The translations under genes were made by a program, and so were the position numbers. Below are positions 1 to 43,000 of a DNA stretch of 64,000 bases, in pieces. The number at the start of each line of letters is the position of its first letter. The first letter of the stretch is position 1. The notes under the pieces were generated by a model. That model made no database searches. It saw only the letters and a program-made list of their open reading frames with translations, and had not been told where the DNA came from. Origin of the DNA: Lichenostomus cassidix (taxonomy: Eukaryota; Chordata; Aves; Passeriformes; Meliphagidae); the NCBI GenBank assembly GCA_008360975.2, contig CM039211.1, forward strand, positions 52,382,600 through 52,446,599. The letters run 5' to 3'.

Positions 1-2054
1 CTTTTTTGTTGTTGTTTTTTAGACTGTGCAGTTTATCAGAATAAAGTCAAAGTACCCAAAAAGAAATATGTTATAGTTGTTCAACAATAACTTGCAGCAA
101 AGACACAGAACTCTCTCAATAAGGAACTGTTATAATTTATTCAGTATACCACTTAGGATGTGGGCATAGAGCCAAATTATGAACACAAAGTCACTCAACT
201 GAGTGAGGCAGCACCAACAGCTGCTGTGATCTGCTATAACCATAATGTTACAACACATTGGGGACAACCTCTATACAGTATTTTGAATTTTTTCTTAGCT
301 AGATGCTCTTGAATTATTTCAGGGTAACACTCCTAATGATATCTGCCTCAACAGCCTGATAAATGAAGACAATTTTTCTTCTTAGGGAGCAAATATTTGA
401 CAAGTTTCTTTTTTCTGTAGCAAATGAAAGCTACAGCTTACACCACACAAAACAGTTTTCTAAGGGAGATGGCGAATCTTTATTTATGGGACCTGCACCA
501 ATGCATCTTTCATTCAATCTACTTAAACCCTTCTTGGATGCAGTCAGCTGTAGGAAATTGATATGATACGAACAACTACTGAATTACCGAATTATACTGG
601 CTCAAAAACCTTGTCTTAGTGGGTGTTTATTCCTTTTCCTCACCCAATAAACGCACACGGAGTCACCTAGATGTGCATTTTATACAGATCACAAAATCTG
701 TGCAGCTTCTTTCTAATGTGTTTCCTAACCAGTATAAATTTATGGAATAAGTCCTCTATTTTCTAAACCTCTGGACACCCAACGAAGTTATGATACAATA
801 TGGTTCCACTCTTAAATCTCAACTTGAATGGGGCAGGACTTAGGTGGAAAAGTACACTCAATTAATATGTTATAGGCATAATAAATGGGGACTTGAGACA
901 GCAGGGGGAAGCACCACACCCCATCTCAAATTTCCCATCCATCACTCCATCCTTTCTCCTATGCCCAGGCTCCTTAGCCCTTCTTCAGTAAAGCCTCTGC
1001 TCTTTCTTCCTCCTCTGCCCTTTCTTGTGTCAAGCAGAGCTCGCATGAAACACAACCTTGTTCCAGGTTATGGAGTTGGGTCAGTGAGCATTATTGTAGT
1101 CATTCCTCTCAGAACAAAAGGGATGCAAGCGGGAGAAGTGAATCAAGGACAGAGAACAGCAGTCAGGGGGAGGTGTAGGAATTCTTGAAGCTCAGGCTGT
1201 TTCATACCAAGGCCTTGGAAACATGAGTTGGACGGAAGCAACTGAGGGGCACTTTTGGCAGAATGAGCAGGCCGGAAACAGGTGACTAGAAAGAGGAGGG
1301 CATGAAACTGTAAGTCTAAGCCTGCTGCCAAAGGAACAAAAGGGTGGAGGCATATCCTTAGAACTGCTCCTCTGAGTTTTTCTGAGAGATAACATCTTAT
1401 GTTTTGTTATGTTGGAGGTTAGGTCAATACTCAAGGACTGTATCTTGTCATTCACTTATCTGTGTGAAGCTGATGGCCATGACAAAACTGCTATCTATAA
1501 AACATTCCAAAACATTTAAATGCCCTCTGTCTAATAGGCGCAAATAGTAAAAACCACCAAATGTCAAATTAAGAAAAAGAAGTAGTACTTGTGGCTTCTG
1601 AGAGGTGCACTTTGACAAGGACATTCAGGCAGTCACTGAGCAGGATTGGAGGACATGAAATGCAATTAGTGATAAGCAGACAAGGAAAGGAAAAAGAACC
1701 AAAGGAAAAGGTTTTTGTTTGCTACTCAAAAGAAAAAAAAAGGAAAGAAACAAAAGCTGGTAGAATAGTAGAAGTGATCTAAGAAAAAATAAGAGATTCT
1801 GGATATAGAAAAATCTGGAAGGAAGTTAGGAATTGAGAACAAAAAACCTGCCCCAGTAAATGAAGGGGGCTGAGGCAAACAAACTCAGAAAACAGTAGTT
1901 TCTCCTAGTGAAAACAGACGAAATATGAGTAAAGCAGTCGTATGCTGGCCTGTAAGAGCACACTAGAGCGGAGTTCCAGAGGGTTTCCATCAAGCGCTGC
2001 ACTCCCTTCCCAAGGCGCGGTGTTCCCAAGGCTCTGTTGCTGCAGCGAGTGTGA

Positions 2055-2068
2055 CCAGAAGATGGCAG
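2055..2068 (+). promoter_or_regulatory. CTCF-like core motif
   Basis: CCAGAAGATGGCAG matches the vertebrate CTCF core (CCASNAGRKGGCR) at every fixed position. It sits in a CpG-containing patch of about 180 bp within otherwise AT-rich DMGDH intron 14. Motif only; binding is inferred. Confidence 0.4.
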
Positions 2069-5000
2069 TCCTGGTTGCAGCAACACAAGGACAACTCCAC
2101 GAACAGCCAACTGCGGACCCGCAGCTTTGAGGAATGCTGTCACTACCGGATTCACAAGAAAATCCTTCTCAAAGAGTTCATTTCCGTGAGCTGGTATGGA
2201 GTTTTTTCACTCTAATGTCAAGTTTCACAGGGATTTCTGGTCCATTACAGTCAGGAGAAAAATAAGGCTATTTTAAGCATACAGAGGTGATATACTACAT
2301 TTTGAGCACTCAAAAACCTGAGAAAGTGCAAATGTGCAGAACAGTATTCTTGCATGTGGACTAAAAAGAATTCCAAATTTTCTTCCTTACAGATATTCTG
2401 TGTATTTCCTAGCACAGAGATTAACATTAGGACTCTGTTGAATATTTAATAGCAGAGTGCTTATTAATGAAATGAGGCTATCTAACAATTTATCTACCTT
2501 ACTAAATGTACTTAAACATCCAAAAGAAAGACAACAGGTATAAAAAGAAATATCCCATCACTAAACTGGACAGAATTTTGGGGCGAAGTTATGGAAGTTA
2601 TTTTATACACTAAGTTATAAATCTTATAAATTAGTTTTAAGGATTTTAAAGTTATAAATCCTGTTAGTGTCCCTCCACTTTAGTTTAATAGCAGTCCTCA
2701 TCTTTGCAAGGAAGCATTAACACTAACATTAGTGAAAAAGGGATTATCAAGCAGAGTTTGGAGGAAACCACCTAGAACAATGCTATCTCCTCAGACTTAT
2801 GGACAAAATGAAAATTGGCACAGAAACCTGAGGAAATGGGTTTACTGATTGCCATGTTATAATTTAATACCCTGTGAGGGAAAAAGAAAAAAAAGTCAGC
2901 TTAAGCTTTTAAGAATTTTCCTGTCATTCATCACAAAGAAATTACTAGTCCATTTGTACATGATGTACATAATAAACTTTCTAAACAAAGAGATCACCAG
3001 AATTTTAAGGGGACTTTACATCTCTTCATATATATTACCCAGATATTTGAATGTCCTGTTGTAGAAATTAAAATTCTTTTTGATCATATTACTTTCACTG
3101 GCATCTGGCTCCTGATGTTTTAATCTGTTTAGAAAATGTTTCCATTTTCCATGACATACCACTAGAGATTCACTTGTGTGCAAGTCTTTTCACAACAGTT
3201 TTGTGAGCTATTTCAGCTGCTTGTTGCACTCTAAGAAGCACTCTAGTAATTAACTTAACAGTGCCTTTTGGTTCTAATTTACACAGAAATCAGCCTTTTC
3301 CCCAGCTGGGGACACATGTTTAAAGGAACAATCCTTGTGAGGAACAGAACGGACCAAAATGTCAAAAAGAAGTATTTAAGTATCTGTTGCTTGTAGTTTT
3401 TATATCTTTATCCTTTTTTGAGGGGAAAGTTTCCATAACAACAGAAACAGGTAAAAAAAGAGTATTTTGCTTGTGTTCAGTCATGGCAGACTATAAAGAA
3501 GGGTTAGGTCTGTGCTATGCCAAACATACAACAAAACCACAGGCATGGAACTGGGACTCAAACTGCCAAGAAGCAGAGTAAATAATCTCACACTGCATTT
3601 CATGCTACAGTGTTTAGAGTGCTTCCAATAGCTGAATTAGCTCAGGTACCTCTGAAGTGTCAACATACAGTCACTCAAACCGCCCTCATTTGAGTCAATA
3701 AAAAAACATTGATTATTTCCGTTTTCACGTTAGTTCAACAAAACTGGCAAATGTTTCAGGCTGACACCCTGCATTTCTGTGGGAGATTCAGTTATGCCCA
3801 TTTGTCTACAACATGAGTATCTGCTCTGGCGAAGTGCTGCAACTCTGCATTTCAACCATGCACCGGAGTGTGCAGAGCAACTAAAGAATCAAATGCTTCT
3901 TGCACATTAATGCCTTCATAGGATCTGCATGGGCGTCTTGGCAAGCAACAGCCTCCCCTGCTTATGGCTGCTTTCCTACTTACACTAAGGAAAAGGAAGG
4001 AAAAAAAGATAACAAAGAGATGTATCAAAAAGAAATAGGAAGAAAAACAAGTAATAGCAACATTTTTAAAATTGTATTTCCCTGCAATCCTGCCAATCTC
4101 TTCTCAAGGTGGAAAGGCCTTGATTTGTAAATGCAACTTAATTCTAATCTATAAAATTCTGTCACTTACTCTGATTAAGGCAAAATTAAACTACCCAGTG
4201 GAGAGAGCTGTAACTCCACTACATGGAGCTGGAGAGGAAAAACACCTTCCTGGGCTTGTCCTGTTATGGTTGCTGAAATAGTCTCATAAATACAAAAGCA
4301 GCCTTTTAAGTTTAACATGCTTACACAGTTATTTCCCATGTAAAGTTTAAGATTTGCTTTTTATTTGGAGTGTAATGTTAAAGTTTGAGATTCTTCTTAT
4401 CAGTTCTACAGTGCCTCAACATAATATACCAAAAATATCAAGGACCATTTATTTTATGATTTATTATAATTTCAGGTATAAAGGAAGCATAAATAATAAC
4501 TTTGTTGCTGTACCACATTACATCATTGCCAAGATGAAATGTTCTGTAAACATTTTTTCTTCTTGATCTCCCTCATATATTTTAATATTTTTAAATTAAA
4601 AATTGAATCAAAAGACTGAGTCAGAAATAGCCTATCATTAAGGACACCTCATTTGAAATCTCCAGGACCAGATTTTTCACATAAGAAACTTCAGATCCAC
4701 TGTGCAGCCAACTGCTGCTTGAGTTGATGGACTGATAGCAGCAGATGGCTTTAGATCTGCACAGGACATGATTTCACCAGATTTCATGGAAAGCTCCTCT
4801 ATTTGACAGAGTTTAGACATTTGGTTTGTGATTCATTTGGACCAGAAAAGAGAATTGCAGGCAATTTTATGTATCTATTAGACTGAAACAGAATTTGAAT
4901 TGCTAAAACATTAATACAAAAAAAGTGAGGTTGATGATTAAAGGAGACAGAATATCATCTTTTCTTTTTTACTGCACAGTTAAATTCAACTAGTTCTATT

Positions 5001-5529
5001 CTCTAACCTTCAAATCAGCTGGGGACAAGTTAGGAGCAGAGGACCTTATCAGAAATTCCATGAACAACTGTTCTTTTAACCAATATACTAATTTAACTTA
5101 TATTTAACTTATGTCAGTTGTCAGTTGTCCCTAGCAGTTCTAAAAATATAATTTTTATAGTAATTGTTGTACCAGAGTGGTAGCCAGGGAAAAAAATCCT
5201 AGAGATATCTGCTTTAATAAAAATAAACAAAGTAGACTATTTTCACAATATGAACAAGTTTGCTCAACTTGTATATATGTATGTTTACAAAAGTACATGA
5301 CAAAAATTTCTCTCGAAAAATAAATCACAAAGCGGTTTTTTTCACGTAGACAACATTTAGCATTTGCAACTTCCTGATCAAATGTACAATTTTCCTAGCA
5401 GGAAACATGTGAAAAGATTTTTTAAACAAGCTGGTACTAATAAAGTAATTATTTTTGTAATCACAATTGTGTCATGCATTTACTGAATCTATCTTATTTT
5501 CCAGCTGAGGGCATTTTTCATGTTCAAAT

Positions 5530-36610
<31,081 letters not shown>

Positions 36611-36670
36611 CCCGCACACGCAGCAGGGATGCAGAACGCTGGCCCCGCGCCGCTCTCCGCGCGTCCCGCG

Positions 36671-36694
36671 CCGTCCCGTCCCGTCCCGTCCCGT
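36671..36694 (+). repeat. Short (CCGTC)n run
   Basis: Five consecutive CCGTC units, about 60-85 bp upstream of the DMGDH ATG and probably in its 5' UTR or core promoter. Confidence 0.85.
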
Positions 36695-36918
36695 GCCTGC
36701 CCGCCGAGCCCGGCCCTCCCGGAGGAGGGCGCCGGACCGCCCCTTGGCCCAGGGGGAAGCCGGGGAGGCAACCGGTCTCCTCCGGACCGCGAACCGGCCG
36801 GGGCCGGCGGGCGGCGGGCAGCGCCGGCCGAGCCAGGGCGCCCCGCGGGGTCAGGGGCCGGGCCGGGCGGGGGTGCCGCCCGCAGCGCTGCCCACAGCGT
36901 CCCGCCTCCTCCTGGGGC

Positions 36919-36924
36919 TATAAA
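36919..36924 (+). promoter_or_regulatory. BHMT: TATA box of BHMT
   Basis: TATAAA in a GC-rich context (GGGGCTATAAACCTGCGG), 86 bp upstream of the BHMT ATG. Standard spacing puts the transcription start near 36950 and the 5' UTR at about 60 nt. Confidence 0.7.
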
Positions 36925-37009
36925 CCTGCGGCCGGAGCGCCTGCCGCCCGGAGCTGCGCGCCGAGCCGTCGGGGGATAGTGAGGCAGCCAGCGTCTCTGG
37001 GCGAGGAAG

Positions 37010-37048
37010 ATGCTGCCGATCACGAAGACCGCGAAACAGGGCAAAAGG
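37010..37048 (+). CDS. BHMT: BHMT exon 1 (coding part)
   Basis: Thirteen codons, [13 protein letters not shown], then donor GTAAAT, phase 0. The ATG has A at -3 (GGAAGATGC). Mammalian exon 1 likewise encodes only about 11 residues, basic and poorly conserved. Chosen because the TATA box lies 86 bp upstream and the frame and phase fit exon 2. Confidence 0.88.
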
Positions 37049-40000
37049 GTAAATCTCCCGGCTCCCTCCCTCGCGCAGCCCCGGCCGCTGCTCCCCATGG
37101 GCACGGGAGCCGTGCCCCCGTCGGGATCCCTTCCGCCGCCCGCTGCCTCAGCGGGACAGGGCAGAGTGGGGCAGCAGCCCCCGCGCCGGGAGCCTGGCAC
37201 AGGGCAGAGCTCCTGGCCACCTCTCTCGCCTCCGCGGAGTCCTGTCCCCGGGCGCTCCAGGCGAGCTGCTCTTTGACTGGCGCGACCCGCGGCTCGCGTC
37301 TGTTAACCTCCCTCTAAGGTACTCGATGTTTCTGCAGGTAAGGTGATCTTGTGAAAATCTAAAATAAAGCCATAATAGTAATTGTACCTGTTCAACATCG
37401 AGCCGCTTAAGATACTTGGACATCACTATGAGACAGATAAATTAGATCGATCTTAACGGAGTCACAGCCCGGAGAATCTTTGTTTCTCTGAACACATAGA
37501 GTGAAGGCACCAGAGTACTAAACGATTTAGCTTAATATTATTTGATACACAAATTATCAGGACTTGAAACAGACTGCAAATTAAAATTGTAGATATTTTA
37601 AAGATAGATTGTCATTGGATGAGATTTCTGTCTCCAGCACTCCTGCCCACTTTATTTAAAAGTTCCAGATTTCTCACCCCTTGATTAATACGACTGGATA
37701 TCAATGGTGTTTGTAATATCAACCCAGACTCGTATGTTTGTATCCCCATTGCTCTCCCATTTAGCTAAAGAAATAAGCCAGAAAAAAGTTACCCAGGCAT
37801 CAGCCATTCAGGCCATCAAGGCAAAGGTATAAGCAATATCCAAGTAAAACTCTATGACATATACCAGATCCAGTAACTTGCACTGCTGCATGAGAAGGTC
37901 AGCAGAATCACATATTCCATCTTATTCAGAAGGACGCTATTGCCAATAATAGGGCATGTCTTACTCAGAACAGGTTTTATTAATTTTTCTGTGTAATGTT
38001 TAAGTCTGGAGCAAAAGAGCAGAAAGATATGGGAAGAAGTCTATAAGTTCTAGGTCTTTCAGGTAGATTGATTATAAAGGAAGAAGGTGAGGGGTATTTT
38101 TTATGCTTTTTATGTTTTGGCGTATACCACCTAATTTCAAAACCTAGCAGAAGAAAACTCTCCTAAATTCCCCCTACAAGCAAGGGACTTCTCTTGAGGG
38201 CTTGACATCTGAATAGTTGTTTTATTTTCTCTCCACAGATGAAAAGGTAGGTTGTAGATAGATCATTTCATTTACACAGTTGCACTCCTTAAGATGGTAG
38301 AAGGAATATCTTCATAGAGACATTTGAACTCATGCTTTCCATGGACACATGTATGGACCATGTGGTGCAACTTTCTTCATAGTAGCAGAAGTAAAGCAGC
38401 AAAAAGATGGCTCAAAAAAGCCTTGGATAGCTTTTTACATATACTGTTTCTTGTAATTGAAACCAGATTTGTCTCCTACCAGATCACCTGACAGTACAAT
38501 TTTGATCTGGATTAGACGTGAGCACACAAATGTGGGCCTCTGAACAAAACAATATTGATGCTGAACTTCAGTTAGCTATATGCTTGTTAAAAATCAGTGG
38601 TATTTTGCGCAGTATATAAAGTTTAAATGGTGCGAAGGGAAGATATCAGACCCATAATAAAGTTTGCAAAATGTTATTTGTATTTGAACCCAGTATGAAC
38701 TGTGAAACTAAGTTTTTATTAAGTATTTTGTGTTTTATCTCTCCTGCCATTAGATACCCTGATGCTAGGTGTAATATATCACAATATATTAAGGTGCCAT
38801 GCCATATTCAAACATGGCTTATGTTGCTTCTGTATGTCAAAAGTGAAGACTATACTAAAAAGCACTTTAAAAACAATAGAATGTGAAGGAAAACTGTTGT
38901 TAAATCCTAGAAGTGACTTGTTAAGAGAAAAAAATCTGGTGTAGTACGTTTAAATACATACATAATATAATAATAAATATAATATCTATATATGATATCA
39001 ACTTTGTGTCTATTACTTAGTGTTCAGTTAACAAGCAACAACTGGGGCTGCCTGTATGTTAAAGCTGGTTTTTTTCATCTGCATATTAAATTTCTGAAGC
39101 AGGCTTCATCTACAAAAGATTCTTTGGCAGGCAGAGAAAGCAGGGAGTCAACCAGTGCAATTTTCTCTGGCCCCATTTGAGTCATTCTGTTACAAATGAA
39201 ACTTAATTTATTGCAAGCAAAATCTTTACAAAAGCTCTTGGCATTCACACTAAAATTGTTTTTCCCTGGTTCTGTGGAAACAAAAAAAAAAAAACTTGCA
39301 CAGTTCGTTAAGGTTTTAAAGTTAATCGGGTCAGTATTTTCCCAAGTCCACAGCATGCGATGGAATGTGATGCAGAGATTTGCAGGCCAGCACTTGGCAA
39401 AGCTCTGCACAGCGGCATTTACAGACAAATCCTGCCATCTTGCTGCAGTGTCAGTGCCTCAGCCAAAGTAGGTGATGCTCTCAGCCAGGCTTTGTAGCCT
39501 CCAAGGAGCCTTACACTGCTGTGCTTGGTACTGAAACTGGCACAGCTGGCACAGTACTCCTTACTGTTGTAAAGGTATGCTCTTATTCTGCCTAACGGGC
39601 AGTGCTGAAGTGTCAGAAGTGTTTGTCTTTGCTGGACATATGGCATGAGATAATTGTATTAATGAAAAGAAAATTATTAAGAAAGATAATTACTGAAGTT
39701 TGAAGGGTAATTGTTAAAAAACTTTCCACTCAGCATGAAAACCACACTCAACTCTATGTCCATAAAGCTTTCCTTTTTCCTATTCCCTCAAACTTCTCCT
39801 ATTGAAATACCAGTGCCATCAAGAAAACTAGACGGAAATGCCTTTGATTAATTCTTATCCTGAGCCCACTACCTTTGTATATGTAGTCTTCATTTAACCA
39901 CTTTATAATATAAATAGAACTATGGTTGCTATCCAATAGTGGAAATTAATCCTACTCTAATAGCATCGTGCTCTTTAAAAATTTTGAACAAGTCAACAAA

Positions 40001-43000
40001 GCAATGAAAGGAAGAAAAATGAATTTTTGGAGAAACCAATATACGTTCTCATGTTTTTCAGTTAAAAAAAAAAATTGCCACTTGTGTGAGTGTGGAGCTC
40101 AAGACAGAGTCAAGGTTAATCACAGGGTGCTCAAAATTATCTAACTTGGCACTCTAAAACATTTTCTTTGTGCAAAACAAACAGGATTTTCTTCCATTTT
40201 GTAAATCTGGATAAGCAAACCCAGGCCTGTGAAAAGACTGTCAGAAACTGCAAGTCAGCTTTCTGAGATGCGTCTTGTTTCATAGCAAACTGTAGTAGGC
40301 TTGCTTTTCTGTTATGCCGGTTGTACCATGTGGTGTCACAAGCTACTTGTGGTAAGGCTCTGTCAAGGTGGCATTGGAAGATAAAGAGCAGATGAGCTAA
40401 TAAAGAGATCAGTGGTATTAATTTTTCATTTTAGTAAGTTTCTCATGTATTTTACAGGAGAATTTGAGATGGTATATTGCTTTCATAAGAGTTGATTTGG
40501 ACCATTGACTTAACAGTTCTGGGAATCATATCTCTGGAACACAAAATAAATTGTCACAATCGGTTTGTGATTGGCCATAGTGAGAGGTCTTGTGTACATA
40601 TTAAAGCCTTATGCTGCAAAAGAGCACATCTACCATTCTTTAAATAGAATTTCAAGAAGGAAATATATTACTTTCTATTACGGTAAAAGTATTTCTAGCA
40701 GCTCAGAAATATTTTTGTCTGCCTTGCAAATACAGGAACAAAGCCCAAGGAAGGCCACCAAACTGAAGAATTGTACTTGTTAACCTGCCCTCCTGCTTTC
40801 TCCAGGGTATTCTAGAACGCTTGGATGCTGGGGAAATTGTGATTGGAGATGGAGGATTTGTCTTTGCTCTTGAAAAGAGGGGATATGTAAAAGCGGGGCC
40901 TTGGACTCCTGAAGCAACTGTAGAACATCCAGAAGCAGGTCAGTTTTACTGGGAAATAGTATCCCTGTCATGAATGTAAACATGGTTGGCTAAATAATAA
41001 GTACATGGGAACTTGTAATAAGTTTTTAAATACAAGTGTTCCTTGACACTGTAGAATTACATAAAGAACAGCCTGAAAAGTGCACGGCTTACCACTTTTA
41101 TTTGCTTTAACACTGGCCAACAGAAGTTGGCTGGGTAAGAATATGAATCGTGCAAACATCTAGTGATACCTCTTCAGAATGCTCTCCCAGTCTTCAGTAA
41201 TTTGCATCCCAGGGAGGTTTTGATGCAGATGTGGTTATGTTTGTGTTTAATAACATTCAGTTATTTCTCACTCATGGATTTGTCCAATCTGTCCTTGAGC
41301 TGATCATTTAAAGCTTGTCATTTAAACCATCTCATGGAGAATAATTTGCAGTCAAGTATCTGTTTTGTTTTGTTGTAGTAATTAATTTATATTTATAAAC
41401 TAGAATAGATTTTTAAAAATTTATTCTTTCAGAGAAATGGTACTTTGTAATAAATATTGTAATAGGAGTATTTAATGTTTCTGGCTTCACTGTAAAATGG
41501 GAAATGATAAACCTGATAAAAACCTAAAAATTACAATAAACATTTAAAGGAGTAACTCTCTTAAAGTGGACAGAGAAAAAAATGACCAACCATTCTATGC
41601 ATTCCAGTGTAAAGATTAGAGGGTTTAGCATAAATAGTGCAGAAGAAGATGGTATTATCTGTTTATGTATGCTTCATTACAAGAAAGCATTTGCCCTGGT
41701 AGTATGATGTGCAGTTAATCCCACAAACCAATTCAGAATATCCTGGGGAAAAATAATTCTTTGTTCTAAGTGTTTGCCCTTCCAAATTAGTCTTTTTCTT
41801 CTATACAGGAGAAGAAGGAAGAGGAGGGGAAGGAGAGATATCTTAGCTCTCTCTGTTACATCACTTTGTACACTTTATATATTTATTCAGCCTAATCTTT
41901 CTCAGCCTTCAAATGTCACTTATGTATAGCATGCCTAATTTAGGGTTATGGGCAGCTTTAGATAATGCAGTGCCCCAGCAAAGATTTACAGACTGATAAC
42001 CTAATTTTCTGACTCTTATCTCCCATACAGACATTTCATCACCTCTCTGTATTTCTCCACATCTACCTTTGTCTACCCCTGCATGTTCCATCTTACAACT
42101 CATAGGACTTGTCCCATGGTCTTTATCACCCCTTTGCTTGTTTTTTTGTACCTCGAAAGCCCTTAACTCTCTGCACATCTCTTACAGGCTATTTATAAAT
42201 ACACCCTGCAGGCCAAATGTGTTAATCTTTTTTTTTTTTTTTTGTGTAGTGGGGCTGCTTCCCCTCCATTACTGCTTGCTCAAGGAGCATGTGGCTTTGA
42301 AAGCACGATGTAAAAGAACACAAGGAGCAACTGGCTTAGCCAGTGGGTGTAAAAACCATACAACTACCAGAGCTTCTTGTCTTTATCAGAAAAGGAAAAG
42401 GAAGGAAGTTCTGAGAAGGCAGCAAGGAATAAAAGAGAAAAAAAGAAGTGAGTTTCAGGTCATTAACTGTATTACAAAAGAGGAGGTTTGGCAGGCTGAT
42501 AATTGTAGAAATTAGGAGATCTGAAAATTTCTTCTGAGGCAGATCAGGTATTGCTCTGTAGTGAGCCATATGCATGGGTGCTTATTGCCCCTATCTCCTT
42601 ATACCTTATGTCTGTGTCTTTTACGAAATGTCCAGCTCATGGCGGCTTGAAATGAAAAATCAGTGTTAACACACCTGACTCCTAAAATGTGTCAAATTAT
42701 TAATAATGGTTAAGCTCATAAATGACCATTATCCACATTTCTCAAATTCTGGAGAACACAGTTTCAGTAACGTACTGGAAGCCACGCAAGCAGATGATAG
42801 AGTGGTTTGGGTTTTTGATAGTGTGTAGTGCTGTGGGTGTGATAATAACAACAGTGTATTCTACTGGCAAAACCTATTTGCCTGAGGTTAAATGAGATTC
42901 AGGCTGATACTTACAAACTGTTGTTTCCCTCAAAGTATAACCCATTCAAGAGTCTCCTATTTACATACCTGGTATTTTGGGGTATGAAGTTCCTTAATCA

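Larger units (their letters stand above)
36611..37009. promoter_or_regulatory. Bidirectional DMGDH/BHMT promoter region
   Basis: 399 bp between the two divergent start codons, containing both 5' UTRs and the core promoters. GC-box-like words occur (for example CCGCCCC near 36738). A TATA box faces BHMT at 36919; none is evident facing DMGDH. In human, DMGDH and BHMT2 are arranged head to head in the same way. Confidence 0.85.

Noticed and set aside
1826..2155. 109-codon minus-strand frame considered as DMGDH exon 15 or 16
   Set aside because: No match to the expected C-terminal motifs (PADFIG, GNTTSG, AYVPV); probably a chance frame in the GC-richer patch.
42069..42515. 148-codon plus-strand open frame in BHMT intron 2
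   Set aside because: It passes through a long T-run giving a Phe stretch and has no recognisable domain.
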